Source of the DNA: Pseudomonadota bacterium
GTDB taxonomy: Bacteria > Desulfobacterota > Desulfarculia > Desulfarculales > Desulfarculaceae
Reading direction: 5' to 3'
NCBI GenBank assembly: GCA_018902755.1
Contig: JAHIQI010000031.1
Span: 1-45,732, forward strand
Length of the DNA stretch: 45,732 nucleotides
In this document: in pieces, positions 8,056-16,394 of the stretch
Layout of the letters: each line of letters opens with the position of its first letter
Position numbering within the stretch: the first letter of the stretch is position 1
Translations under genes and position numbers: made by a program
The notes under the pieces: model-generated
What the model was told of the DNA's origin: nothing
The model's database searches: none
Seen by the model: the letters and a program-made list of their open reading frames with translations, nothing else

Positions 8056-9279
8056 ATGAAGAAGTCAGTAGTGTTGCTGACCGCCCTGTTTCTGCTGGTA
8101 GGTCTGGCTGTGGCCGGACCGGCCTCGGCCGCCGATCCCATCAAGATCGGCATCCTGGGGCCCTTCACCGGCTCGTTGGCTTTTAACGCCGGCGAGATGA
8201 AAAAGGGCATGGAACTGGCTCTGGACGAGGTCAACGCCAAGGGCGGCCTCTTCGGCCAGAAGGTGGAGATCGTCTACGGCGACAGCGAGTGCAAGCCCGA
8301 CAAGGGCCTGGCCGCTGTAAAGAAGCTGGTCACCCGGGACAAGGTCCTGGTGGTGGGCGGCGGCTACTGCTCAAGCGTGAACATCGCCGCCAGCGAGTTC
8401 TGCCACTATGAGCAGACCCCCGACGTGGTGGCCATCGCCATCAGCCCCACCATCACCAACCGCGGCTATGACTACGTGTTCCGCACCAGCCCCAACAGCC
8501 CCATGTTCCTCATGGGCATCAACAAGTGGCTGGCCGACGTGAAAAAGCCCAAGGTCGTGGCCTTCTTCATGGAGAACTCCGACTACGGCCGCGACGGCCA
8601 GAAGATCTGGGAAGAGGCCTCCAAGAAGATTGGGGCCAAGGTTGTGGCCAACCTGTACTTCGAGATCGGCGACACCGACTTCACCACCCAGATCTCCAAG
8701 CTCAAGGAGCTCAAGCCCGACGTGGTGTTCAACATCGCCTCCACCACCGAGGCGGCCCTGATTCAGAAGCAGGCCAAGGAGCTTGACTTCGTGACTCAGT
8801 GGATCGGCGTGGGCGGCCAGTTCACCCAGGCCTACTTCAAGATGACCGGCCCCATCAGCCAGTACGCCATGGGCAGCTCCCTGGAGCCCACCAAGGCCAT
8901 GAAGGACCCGGTCACCGCCGCTTTCGTCAACGCCTACCAGGCCAAGTACCCCGGTTCGCGCCCCGGCATCTTCTCCAGCCAGGGCTACGACAACCTCAAG
9001 GTGATCCTGAACGCCGTGGAGCGCGCCGGCAAGCCCGGCGGCAGCCTGGCCAAGGACCGCGCCAAGATCAAGGACGCCCTGAAGTCCACCGACATGAAGC
9101 TTTCCCAGGGCACCATCAAGTTCGGCAAGGACGGCCAGGTTTACACCGTGCTGCCCTCGGTGGTGCAGGTGCAGTTGGACAAGGACTGCAAGCCCGACAC
9201 CCAGATCATCTACCCCGTGGAGCGGGCCGCGGCCAAGTACGAGAACCCCACGCCTTGGTCCGAGCGTAAGTGCAAGTAG
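8056..9279 (+). CDS. livJ: LIV-type ABC transporter substrate-binding protein
   Basis: 407 aa. This is a periplasmic type I binding protein (Peripla_BP_6 family) for branched-chain or other amino acids, amides or related small molecules. The frame is open from 7897, but the ATG at 8056 is the right start. AAGGAGG lies at 8041-8047, and the protein then opens with a signal peptide of about 25 residues ending PASA-ADP. The mature part has the typical start IKIGILGPFTGSLAFNAGEM and the NAKGGLFGQKVEIVYGD segment. It is followed by a strong hairpin and then by livHMGF, the usual order, with the hairpin allowing higher expression of the binding protein. Its ligand probably matches the hydrolases and aminotransferase in the operon. 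Confidence 0.93.
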   Translation: MKKSVVLLTALFLLVGLAVAGPASAADPIKIGILGPFTGSLAFNAGEMKKGMELALDEVNAKGGLFGQKVEIVYGDSECKPDKGLAAVKKLVTRDKVLVVGGGYCSSVNIAASEFCHYEQTPDVVAIAISPTITNRGYDYVFRTSPNSPMFLMGINKWLADVKKPKVVAFFMENSDYGRDGQKIWEEASKKIGAKVVANLYFEIGDTDFTTQISKLKELKPDVVFNIASTTEAALIQKQAKELDFVTQWIGVGGQFTQAYFKMTGPISQYAMGSSLEPTKAMKDPVTAAFVNAYQAKYPGSRPGIFSSQGYDNLKVILNAVERAGKPGGSLAKDRAKIKDALKSTDMKLSQGTIKFGKDGQVYTVLPSVVQVQLDKDCKPDTQIIYPVERAAAKYENPTPWSERKCK

Positions 9280-9293
9280 ACCCCGTATGAGCC

Positions 9294-9321
9294 TGGCCGC
9301 CCCGCTTCGGTGGGGCGGCCA
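9294..9321 (+). terminator. Intercistronic hairpin with TTCG loop after livJ
   Basis: TGGCCGCCCCGC (9294-9305) and GTGGGGCGGCCA (9310-9321) form a 12-base-pair stem (one G-T pair) closed by the very stable TTCG tetraloop. No run of T follows, so it is more likely a partial attenuator or an mRNA 3'-end protector than a full terminator. It would lower expression of the membrane components relative to the binding protein. Confidence 0.75.
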
Positions 9322-9378
9322 AGCCTCTGAATAAAAACACGGCCGCGCTCCAGGCCGTCCATTGAATTGGTGCCCGTT

Positions 9379-10260
9379 ATGGACTCCCTATTTTTGCAGC
9401 AGGTCTTGAACGGCCTGATAACCGGAAGCGTGTACAGCCTGATCGCCATCGGACTGACCATGATTTTCGGGGTGATGAAAATTTCCAACTTCGCCCAGGG
9501 CGACTACTCCATGGTGGGAGCCTACACCGCCGTGTTCGTCATGGCCTGGGTGGGCGGATGGTTGGGCTGGATCGGATCGGTGGTGGCCGCCGCCGCGGTG
9601 GTGGGCCTGTTGGGCGTGGTCACCGAGCGCCTGGTGTTCCGGCCGCTGATGACCCGCTGGACCGACATCGACATGATCATGGTGTCCATCGGACTTTTCA
9701 TTCTGTTGGACAACCTGGCCCAGTTGTTCTTCGGGGCCACTCCGCGCATGATCGGCGACCCCTTCGGCGGGACCACCGTGGACCTGGGTGTGGCCTCCAC
9801 CAGCCTGCTCAGGCTGTTCTGTTTCTTCTTCGCCGGGATCACCATCTTCTGCCTGGAGCTGTTCCTAAACCGCAGCCGCATGGGGGTGGCCATCCGGGCC
9901 ACCAGCCAGAACCGCTTCGCGGCCCAACTCATGGGCATCGATATCAACCAGGTTTATCGCATCACCTTCGGGGTCGGGGCTCTGCTGGCCGGCGTGGGCG
10001 GCGTGCTCTACGGCACTCTGTTCGCCATCTACCCCACCATGGGAGCCCTGCCCACCTTGAAGGCCTTCGCGGTCACCATCCTGGGCGGCATGGGCAACAT
10101 CAGGGGCGCCATCTGGGGCGGCCTGATCCTGGGCGTGGCCGAGGCTCTGGGCGGCAACTACATCGCCATGGAATACAAGCAGGCCATCGGCTTCTTCATC
10201 ATCATCCTGGTCTTGCTGGTCAAGCCCAGCGGGCTCTTCGGCCGTAAGGAAGGTGCCTGA
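9379..10260 (+). CDS. livH: LIV-type ABC transporter permease LivH
   Basis: 293 aa from the ATG at 9379 (an in-frame TTG at 9367 would add four residues). It is an inner-membrane permease of the branched-chain amino acid class with eight or so hydrophobic segments. The N-terminal family signature is clear: LNGLITGSVYSLIAIGLTMI followed by the FAQGDYSMVGAY segment. The late AFAVTILGGMGNIRGAIWGG loop is the contact to the ATPases. It overlaps livM by an ATGA junction (stop and start share bases 10258-10262), so translation is coupled. It forms a heterodimer with LivM. Confidence 0.95.
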   Translation: MDSLFLQQVLNGLITGSVYSLIAIGLTMIFGVMKISNFAQGDYSMVGAYTAVFVMAWVGGWLGWIGSVVAAAAVVGLLGVVTERLVFRPLMTRWTDIDMIMVSIGLFILLDNLAQLFFGATPRMIGDPFGGTTVDLGVASTSLLRLFCFFFAGITIFCLELFLNRSRMGVAIRATSQNRFAAQLMGIDINQVYRITFGVGALLAGVGGVLYGTLFAIYPTMGALPTLKAFAVTILGGMGNIRGAIWGGLILGVAEALGGNYIAMEYKQAIGFFIIILVLLVKPSGLFGRKEGA

Positions 10261-11240
10261 TGAGCGCGCGGCTTAGAAACATACTTCTGTGGGTCGTGGC
10301 CCTGGCGGCGCTCATTCTGCTGCCCCAGGTGGTCGAGGACCGCTATTTCATGCACATCGCGGTGATGGCGGGAATCTTCACCATCCTCACCTTGAGCTGG
10401 AACCTGTTGGCCGGCTACACCGGCCAGCTCAACCTGGGCCACGCCGCCTTCTACGGCATCGGGGCCTACACCAGCGCCATCCTGGCCATGCAGACCGGCC
10501 TCAGCCCCTGGCTGGGCCTGTTCGCCGGAGGACTGGTGGCGGCGCTGTTCGGCCTCATGCTGGGCTTCCCGGCGCTGCGGCTCTCGGGCCCCTACCTGGC
10601 CATCACCACCATCGGCTTCGCCGAAATCCTGCGCCTGGTGGCCATGAACTGGGTGGACCTGACCCGCGGTTCCCTTGGTCTCAGCGGCGTCCCGCTGCTC
10701 ACCCCCATCCAAATCGGCGACTTCCGCATGCAGTTCTACTTCGAGCGCGACTACTACTATGTGGTTTTGGCCGCGGTGCTGTTCACCTTGTTCTGCATAC
10801 GCCGCCTCATCGGCTCGGAGTTCGGGGTGACCCTGCAGGCCATGCGCGACGACGAGGCCGGGGCCCAGAGCATCGGCATCAACCCCAGCTCCTACAAGCT
10901 GGCGGTGTTCACCATCAGCGCATTTTTCGCCGGTTTCGCGGGCGGGCTCTTCGCCCACTTCGCCCGCCTGGTCAGCCCGGAGCTTTTGGCCCTGCACAAC
11001 ACCTTCGACGTGCTCACCATGGCAATGATCGGCGGTCTGGGAACCATAGCCGGTCCCATCCTGGGCGCGGTCAGCCTCACCATTCTTTCCGAGGCCCTGC
11101 GCTCCATGGAGGAGGTGCTGAAGATCGACATCCGCCTGATCGTCTACGGCCTGCTTTTGATCCTCACCATCCTGTTCATGCGTGAAGGCCTGGTGGGCGT
11201 CATCAAGAACGTCTGGGCCAGAGTGAAAGGGGACAGCTGA
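10260..11240 (+). CDS. livM: LIV-type ABC transporter permease LivM
   Basis: 326 aa, the second membrane subunit. After an N-terminal hydrophobic extension it carries the family block NLLAGYTGQLNLGHAAFYGI with GAYTSAIL, and later the IGGLGTIAGPILGA loop that meets the ATP-binding subunits. The start codon overlaps the stop of livH, and its own stop TGA overlaps the livG ATG. Function is shared with LivH: passage of the ligand from the binding protein into the cytoplasm. Confidence 0.95.
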   Translation: MSARLRNILLWVVALAALILLPQVVEDRYFMHIAVMAGIFTILTLSWNLLAGYTGQLNLGHAAFYGIGAYTSAILAMQTGLSPWLGLFAGGLVAALFGLMLGFPALRLSGPYLAITTIGFAEILRLVAMNWVDLTRGSLGLSGVPLLTPIQIGDFRMQFYFERDYYYVVLAAVLFTLFCIRRLIGSEFGVTLQAMRDDEAGAQSIGINPSSYKLAVFTISAFFAGFAGGLFAHFARLVSPELLALHNTFDVLTMAMIGGLGTIAGPILGAVSLTILSEALRSMEEVLKIDIRLIVYGLLLILTILFMREGLVGVIKNVWARVKGDS

Positions 11241-12028
11241 TGGGCGCCATACTTACCACCGACCGCCTCACCAAGAACTTCGGCGGGCTCACCGCGGTCA
11301 ACGACGTCAGCTTCAGCCTGGAACAGGGCGAGATCTTGGGGCTCATCGGCCCCAACGGGGCGGGCAAGACCACGCTGATCAACCTCATCTCCGGGGCCTT
11401 CCCCCCCAGCAAGGGCACCATCACCTTCGAGGGAAGGGACATCACCAGGGAAAAGGCTCACACGGTCAACACCCTGGGCATCGCCCGCACCTTCCAGGTG
11501 GTGCGCATCTTCAGCCGCCTCACCGCCTTGGAGAACGTGCTGGCGGCCATGGTGGACCGCAAGCACAAGGGCCCCTGGTCCCTGGTGTGGGACAGCTTCT
11601 TCCGCCGGGCCTGCGCGCTCACCGAGGACAAGGAGGCCTGCGCCACCGCAGACTCGTTGCTCGATTTTGTGGGCATCAGCAAGTACCGCAACGAGCAGGC
11701 GGGCAACATGCCCTACGCCCTGACCAAGCGCCTGGAGATAGCCCGGGCCCTGGCCACCGAGCCCAAGCTGCTGCTTCTGGACGAGCCCAGCAGCGGCCTG
11801 AACCCGGCCGAGCTGACTGGTCAGATCGACCTGATCCAGAAGATCAACGCCCAGGGCACCAGCATCCTGATCATCGAGCACGTGATGAAGGTGATCATGG
11901 GCATTTCCCACCGTCTTATCGTGCTGCACTACGGCGAAAAGATCGCCGAGGGCGAACCGAAAGTGGTCTACAACGACCCCCTGGTGGTCGAGGCCTATCT
12001 GGGAGGAGACTCCGATGCTCAACATTGA
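11240..12028 (+). CDS. livG: LIV-type ABC transporter ATP-binding protein LivG
   Basis: 262 aa ATPase. The Walker A motif GPNGAGKT lies near residue 37. The LivG-type insertion TLGIARTFQVVRIFSRLTAL follows, and the Walker B LLLLDEPSSGLNP and the switch histidine in IIEHVM are intact. The signature loop is degenerate: NMPYALTKRLEIARAL stands where LSYGQQRRLEIARAL is usual, so the canonical LSGGQ-like serine-glycine pair is missing. This could mean the pair relies on LivF for that site. It overlaps livF by 14 bases. Confidence 0.94.
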   Translation: MGAILTTDRLTKNFGGLTAVNDVSFSLEQGEILGLIGPNGAGKTTLINLISGAFPPSKGTITFEGRDITREKAHTVNTLGIARTFQVVRIFSRLTALENVLAAMVDRKHKGPWSLVWDSFFRRACALTEDKEACATADSLLDFVGISKYRNEQAGNMPYALTKRLEIARALATEPKLLLLDEPSSGLNPAELTGQIDLIQKINAQGTSILIIEHVMKVIMGISHRLIVLHYGEKIAEGEPKVVYNDPLVVEAYLGGDSDAQH

Positions 12029-12722
12029 GAACCTCAAGGTCGCCTACGGCAAGGCCGTGGCCCTGCACGACGTGAGCATGCGGGTCGAGGAGGGCGAGCT
12101 GGTCACCCTGTTGGGCTCCAACGGGGCGGGCAAGTCCACCCTGCTCAAGACCATCTCGGGCATCAACCGGGCCCTGGAAGGGCGCATCGTGTGGAACGGC
12201 AAGGAGATCCAGAACCAGCCCAGCCACCTGATCGTAAACCAGGGCATCATCCAGGTGCCCGAGGGCAGGGCGGTGTTCCCTGACCTCACCGTGGCCGAGA
12301 ACCTGCGCATGGGGGCCTTCACCCGCCGCGACGAGGACGGGGTGGCCAAGGACCTCAAGGAGGTCTTCGACCTGTTCCCGCGCCTCAAGGAGCGCCGCAC
12401 CCAGCTGGCCGGCACCATGAGCGGCGGCGAGGCCCAGATGCTGGCCATCGCCCGGGGCCTTTTGGCCAACCCCAAGCTCCTCATGCTCGACGAGCCCAGC
12501 CTGGGCCTGGCCCCGGTGGTGCGCGAGGCCATCTACCACGTGATCCGGCAGATCTACCAGGAGAAGGGCATCACCATTCTCCTGGTGGAGCAGAACGCCC
12601 GCTGGGCCCTCAAGGTGGCCACCAGGGCCTACATCCTGGAGAACGGCCGAGTGACCATGGAAGACACCGGCGCGGCCCTGGCGGCCAACCCGGGCGTGCA
12701 ACGGGCCTACTTGGGCCATTAG
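12015..12722 (+). CDS. livF: LIV-type ABC transporter ATP-binding protein LivF
   Basis: 235 aa, standard length for LivF. It has a Walker A motif GSNGAGKS, the LivF-typical VPEGRAVFPDLTVAENL, a full signature motif MSGGEAQMLAIARGL, a Walker B LLMLDEPSLGLAP and the LLVEQN switch region. With LivG it forms the ATPase dimer that drives uptake. GGAGGAG just before the ATG at 12015 is the ribosome site. The next gene starts 10 bases after the stop, so the transporter and the downstream enzymes are one transcription unit. Confidence 0.95.
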   Translation: MLNIENLKVAYGKAVALHDVSMRVEEGELVTLLGSNGAGKSTLLKTISGINRALEGRIVWNGKEIQNQPSHLIVNQGIIQVPEGRAVFPDLTVAENLRMGAFTRRDEDGVAKDLKEVFDLFPRLKERRTQLAGTMSGGEAQMLAIARGLLANPKLLMLDEPSLGLAPVVREAIYHVIRQIYQEKGITILLVEQNARWALKVATRAYILENGRVTMEDTGAALAANPGVQRAYLGH

Positions 12723-12732
12723 GACTTAGGAC

Positions 12733-13911
12733 ATGCCTGATTTCAACAAAGCCGTGGACCCTGACCGGCTCACCCAGTTCACCCGCCGCCTCATCCAAAC
12801 CCCCAGCCTAAGCCGGGAGGAGGAGGCCATCAGCAAGGTGATCCAGGCCGAGATGGAGGCCCTGGGCTACGACGAGGTCTACACCGACGAGCTGTTCAAC
12901 GTGGTGGGCATCATGAAGGGCGATGAGCCCGGACCCCGTCTGCTGTTCAACGGCCACATCGACCACGCCGGGGTGGGCGAGATGCCCGACGCCTTTTCCG
13001 GGGCCATCATCGACGGCGCGCCCTACGGCTACGACCGCGAGGTGATCTACGGCCGGGGAGCCAGCGACATGAAGGCGGGCGTGGCGGCCATGGTGCACGC
13101 CGGGGCTGCGGCCCGCGGCCTGGGCTTTCCCAGGCGGGGCGAGCTCATCGTCACCTGCGTGTCCCGCGAGGAGATCGCCCAGGGCGAGGGTATCGGCCAT
13201 CTGCTCAAGAACGGGCTCACCGCCGACTTTGCGGTGAGCGGCGAGGCCACCGGGCTCAAGGTCTACCTGGGCCACCGGGGCAAGTTCGAGATGCGCCTCA
13301 CCACCCAGGGCCGCACCACCCACGGCGGCTTCCCCTCGGGCGGGGTCAACGCCATCTACAAGATGAACAAGGTTCTGAACGCCCTGCAACAGGACTACGA
13401 ACTGCCCGAGCACCCGGTGCTGGGCCCGGCCACGGTGACCGTGCTGGACATCAACGCCAGCCCCGGCGCCCTGAGCCCCATCGTGCCCGACCGCTGCAAC
13501 CTCATCGTGGACCGCCGCTTCTTGCCCGAGGAGACCCAGGACGGCCTCCTGGCCGGTTTCCAGGAGCTGCTGGACGCCATCAAGGCCCGGGACCCGGAGT
13601 TCAAGGCCACCCTGGAGCCCCTGAAGTGGTTCCCGGCCATGCTCACCGAGCCCGGTGAGCCGGTGGTCCAGGCCATGCTGCGGGCCAGGGAGACGGTGAT
13701 GGGTCAGGCCGGAGAGGTGGGCAACTGGTACTTCGGAGTGGACGGCACCTTTATCAGCCAGGCCGGCATCCCCTGTGTGGGCTTCGGGCCGGGCAATGAA
13801 TTTTTGGCCCACACCCCGGGGGATGTGGTGCCCGTGGACCAAGTGATAACCGCTTGTCAGGTTTACACCGCGCTGATCGCGGATCTGTGCGGTACCAAGG
13901 CAGAGAAGTAA
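12733..13911 (+). CDS. YgeY-like M20 family metallohydrolase
   Basis: 392 aa. It most resembles the YgeY/ArgE/DapE branch of M20 metallopeptidase-like hydrolases. Zinc-site motifs are FNGHIDHAGVGE, GRGASDMKAG, VSREEIAQGEG and SGEATG. The C-terminal histidine is in the FLAHTPGDVV segment. The dimerisation lid has the usual HGGFPSGGVNAIYKM. It is a cytoplasmic deacylase/deformylase/carbamoyl-hydrolase type enzyme. In E. coli, ygeY sits with diaminopropionate and carbamoyltransferase genes, but the true reaction there is uncertain, so the name gives only family. Here it lies between LivF and an aminotransferase, pointing to catabolism of the imported amino compound. It is a second, divergent M20 enzyme in the same operon. 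Confidence 0.9.
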   Translation: MPDFNKAVDPDRLTQFTRRLIQTPSLSREEEAISKVIQAEMEALGYDEVYTDELFNVVGIMKGDEPGPRLLFNGHIDHAGVGEMPDAFSGAIIDGAPYGYDREVIYGRGASDMKAGVAAMVHAGAAARGLGFPRRGELIVTCVSREEIAQGEGIGHLLKNGLTADFAVSGEATGLKVYLGHRGKFEMRLTTQGRTTHGGFPSGGVNAIYKMNKVLNALQQDYELPEHPVLGPATVTVLDINASPGALSPIVPDRCNLIVDRRFLPEETQDGLLAGFQELLDAIKARDPEFKATLEPLKWFPAMLTEPGEPVVQAMLRARETVMGQAGEVGNWYFGVDGTFISQAGIPCVGFGPGNEFLAHTPGDVVPVDQVITACQVYTALIADLCGTKAEK

Positions 13912-13915
13912 AGAC

Positions 13916-15226
13916 ATGAAACAGCAAGACATGCAGCAGCTAGCCGAGAGGAGGGCCCAGGCGGTCGCCCAGGGCGTCTCCAACGCCAATTCCTATTTCG
14001 CGCACAAAGCCCAGGGCGCCGAGGTCTGGAGCCTGGACGGCAAGCGCTACCTGGATTTCGCCGGCGGCATCGGGGTCATGAACGTGGGTCACTCCAACCC
14101 CAAGGTGGTGGCCGCCATCCAGGAGCAGGCCGCCCGCTTCACCCACGTGTGCTTCAACGTGCTCATGTATGAGGGCTACATCAAGCTGGCCGAAAAGCTC
14201 AACCAAATCACCCCCGGCGATTTCCCCAAGAAGACCATCTTCGTCAACACCGGGGCCGAGACGGTTGAGAACGCGGTCAAGGTGGCCCGCTATTACACCA
14301 AGCGCCCGGCGGTCATCGTATTTGACGACGCCTTCCACGGCCGCACCCTGCTGACCATGACCATGACCAGCAAGGTAAAGCCCTACAAGTTCGGCTTCGG
14401 GCCCTTCGCGCCCGAGGTACACCGCATCCCCTTTGCCTATTGCTACCGTTGCTCCTACGGCCTGAGCTACCCCTCCTGCGGGATGCGCTGCGCCCACGCC
14501 CTGGAGGACTTCTTCCTCAAGGAGGTGGCGGCCGAGAATACCGCCTGCATCGTGGCCGAGCCGGTGCAGGGCGAGGGCGGCTTCATCGTGCCCCCCAAGG
14601 AGTACTTCGGCATCATCCGCCAGATCTGCGACAAGTACGGCATCGTCATGGTGGCCGACGAGGTGCAGACCGGCCTTTGCCGCACCGGCAAGCTCTACGC
14701 CATGGAGCACTTCGGGGTGGCCGCCGACCTCATGACCACTGCCAAGTCCCTGGGCGGCGGCCTGCCCCTGGGCGCCCTGGTGGGCAAGGCCGAGATGATG
14801 GACGCGCCCCATGTGGGTGGCCTGGGCGGCACCTACGGCGGCAACCCGGTTTCCTGCGCCGCGGCCCTGGCCGTGCTGGAGGTCGTGGAGGAAGAGGACC
14901 TGTGCGCCAAGGCCACCCGGGTGGGCGAGTTGGCCCGGGCCCGTTTCGAGGCCATGGCCGAGAAGTATCCCCTCATCGGCGAGGTGCGCGGCCTGGGGGC
15001 CATGCTGGCCCTGGAGCTGGTGCGCGATCGGAAGACCAAGGAGCCCGCCGGCGACGAGGCCAAGAAGATGGTGGACTACTGTCACCAAAACGGCCTGCTG
15101 GCCCTGAACTGTGGCCGCTACGGAAACATCATCCGCACCCTCATGCCCCTGGTCATCAGCGACGACCAGCTGGACGAGGGCCTGAACATCATGGAAAAGG
15201 GCCTGGCCCTGGTCAGCGGCAAGTAA
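13916..15226 (+). CDS. Class III PLP-dependent aminotransferase (4-aminobutyrate type)
   Basis: 436 aa. It moves an amino group, usually from an omega-amine such as 4-aminobutyrate or acetylornithine, to a keto acid. The PLP lysine is K277 in TTAKSLGGGLPLGALVG. The cofactor-binding VNTGAETVENAVKVAR and the VADEVQTGLCRTGKL segments are intact. A cysteine-rich stretch (about residues 172-190, YCYRCSYGLSYPSC and GMRC) is typical of the GABA-aminotransferase/dialkylglycine-decarboxylase-like group. It starts four bases after the YgeY-like gene and is the last gene before a strong terminator. It is the likely entry of the imported substrate's nitrogen into central metabolism. Exact substrate unknown. 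Confidence 0.92.
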   Translation: MKQQDMQQLAERRAQAVAQGVSNANSYFAHKAQGAEVWSLDGKRYLDFAGGIGVMNVGHSNPKVVAAIQEQAARFTHVCFNVLMYEGYIKLAEKLNQITPGDFPKKTIFVNTGAETVENAVKVARYYTKRPAVIVFDDAFHGRTLLTMTMTSKVKPYKFGFGPFAPEVHRIPFAYCYRCSYGLSYPSCGMRCAHALEDFFLKEVAAENTACIVAEPVQGEGGFIVPPKEYFGIIRQICDKYGIVMVADEVQTGLCRTGKLYAMEHFGVAADLMTTAKSLGGGLPLGALVGKAEMMDAPHVGGLGGTYGGNPVSCAAALAVLEVVEEEDLCAKATRVGELARARFEAMAEKYPLIGEVRGLGAMLALELVRDRKTKEPAGDEAKKMVDYCHQNGLLALNCGRYGNIIRTLMPLVISDDQLDEGLNIMEKGLALVSGK

Positions 15227-15249
15227 CAGACCCAAAGCACCGATAAAAC

Positions 15250-15281
15250 AACGGGGCCTGGAGAAACCTCCAGGCCCCGTT
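15250..15281. terminator. Bidirectional rho-independent terminator
   Basis: ACGGGGCCTGGAG (15251-15263), loop AAAC, and CTCCAGGCCCCGT (15268-15280) form a perfect 13-pair stem, with one further A-T pair outside. TTT follows on the plus strand and an A-rich stretch (ATAAAACAA) precedes it, giving a T-rich tail for the minus strand. It lies between convergent operons and should end both. Confidence 0.92.
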
Positions 15282-15299
15282 TCGCGTCCAACGGAAGTA

Positions 15300-15680
15300 T
15301 TAGGCCGGGGCCGGCCCGGCCACGGATATCAGCTTGTCCAGGAGGACCTTGGCCGTCTCCTCCCCCGGATCGGGGGGTAGGGACATTAGGATGCCCAGGC
15401 CCTCGCTGAACTCGTGGAACTCTTCCTCTTCCATGGCCGTGACCACCGCGGTGTTGACCATGGCGTTGACCATCAAGAGCTTGGACACCAGGGCCAAAGC
15501 CTCTTTGTCGCGGCCACGGCCCTCTATGACCACCAGCTGCGGGGCCAGCTCCTGGGTGAGGGACAGGGTCTCCTGATCGTTTTGGGCCCAGTAGAGCAGG
15601 GCCCGGCCGTCTTCTTCCATCCCGGCGGCCAGCCTGGCCAGGGCTTCTGGCTGGGCGGCGGCCAACAGCACTTTATACAT
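15300..15680 (-). CDS. Receiver-like protein without phosphoacceptor
   Basis: 126 aa. The pattern of strands and helices (MYKVLLAAAQPEALARLAAG, then ELAPQLVVIEGRGRD, then NTAVVTAMEEEEF) looks like a CheY-type receiver fold. The usual acidic cluster and phosphoacceptor aspartate are absent, and the position after the third strand reads EGRGRD. If it is a receiver it is a pseudo-receiver and would act by protein contacts. It is the last gene of the minus-strand ORP-like operon, 13 bases after the FmdB-like gene, and ends at the bidirectional terminator. The ATG at 15680 has an AGGAG site upstream. The fold call is by eye and uncertain. Confidence 0.7.
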   Translation of the reverse strand: MYKVLLAAAQPEALARLAAGMEEDGRALLYWAQNDQETLSLTQELAPQLVVIEGRGRDKEALALVSKLLMVNAMVNTAVVTAMEEEEFHEFSEGLGILMSLPPDPGEETAKVLLDKLISVAGPAPA

Positions 15681-15693
15681 CTCAGCTCCTTAA

Positions 15694-15942
15694 TCAAGCC
15701 TTGCCGCAGCAGGAGCCCGGACCGGCGCATCCGGCGTGGCCCGGCGCGGAGCCACAACAGCTATGGTCCCTCGGACCGGGGAACGCCTGCTTCCCGCTGC
15801 CGGTGAGGGCGCTGGGCGCGGACATCATCTTTTGCACTTCGCTTCCCCCGCAATGGGGGCAGACCAGCGGGTCCCCGCTGCTCATGACCAAAAGCTCACC
15901 GCTGTAGCCGCATCCGGCGCAGCTTATCTCGAATATGGGCAT
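15694..15942 (-). CDS. FmdB-type zinc ribbon protein
   Basis: 82 aa. The N-terminal half is the FmdB/CxxC-CxxC regulatory zinc ribbon: MPIFEISCAGCGYSGE, then LVCPHCGGSEVQKMMSAPSA, a close fit to the family including the MSAPS ending. The C-terminal tail is unusual: rich in Cys, His and Gly (HSCCGSAPGHAGCAG, then GSCCGKA) and could hold an extra metal. FmdB-like proteins are small, and their role is poorly known. Here it sits in a cluster of metal-cofactor proteins, 9 bases after the NifU-like gene, so a role in metal or Fe-S handling is plausible. The ATG at 15942 follows AGGAGGAG. Confidence 0.85.
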   Translation of the reverse strand: MPIFEISCAGCGYSGELLVMSSGDPLVCPHCGGSEVQKMMSAPSALTGSGKQAFPGPRDHSCCGSAPGHAGCAGPGSCCGKA

Positions 15943-15951
15943 GGGCTCCTC

Positions 15952-16350
15952 CTAGATGCCTTTGCGGCGGTAGTGGTCGGCGATGGCCTCGCCCAAGGTG
16001 TTCACCGCCAAACGGGCGCAGTGCTTGTGGTCCTCGGGCAGGCCGCCCAGTTCCTTTTCGATGTCCTCGGGCTCCAATTGCAGGGCCTCGTCCAAACTAC
16101 GGCCCTGGGCCAGATCGCCCAGGGCGCTGGCGCACACCACCGTGTAGACGCAGCCATGGGGCATGGCCTTTATCTCGGTGATGGTGTCGCCGTCCACCTT
16201 GATGAACACGTCCACCGAGTCCCCGCATTGCCCCACCTCGGTGGCTTGGCCGGTGGCATCGCTCAGGGTCCCCAGGTTGTGGGGGAGCTGGGCGTGGGCC
16301 AGAAAGCGCTGGTCCACCTGCCCCGGCAGGGGGTTGTCATGGCTGGACAC
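15952..16350 (-). CDS. NifU/IscU-like Fe-S cluster scaffold
   Basis: 132 aa, the size of an IscU/NifU N-terminal domain. The three scaffold cysteines are visible: GQCGDSV (near residue 42), HGCVYTVVCAS, and the C-terminal DHKHCARLAVNTL. The family transiently builds [2Fe-2S]/[4Fe-4S] clusters for transfer to target proteins. The start is a GTG at 16350, with GGGAGG five bases upstream. It is flanked by NifX- and FmdB-like genes. It may supply clusters to the two ferredoxin-ATPases encoded upstream in the operon (inference). No cysteine desulfurase gene is nearby. Confidence 0.88.
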   Translation of the reverse strand: MSSHDNPLPGQVDQRFLAHAQLPHNLGTLSDATGQATEVGQCGDSVDVFIKVDGDTITEIKAMPHGCVYTVVCASALGDLAQGRSLDEALQLEPEDIEKELGGLPEDHKHCARLAVNTLGEAIADHYRRKGI

Positions 16351-16394
16351 CTGGGCCTCCCTGTTAGAGGTTGGGTCGTGATCAGGGAGGGGTG

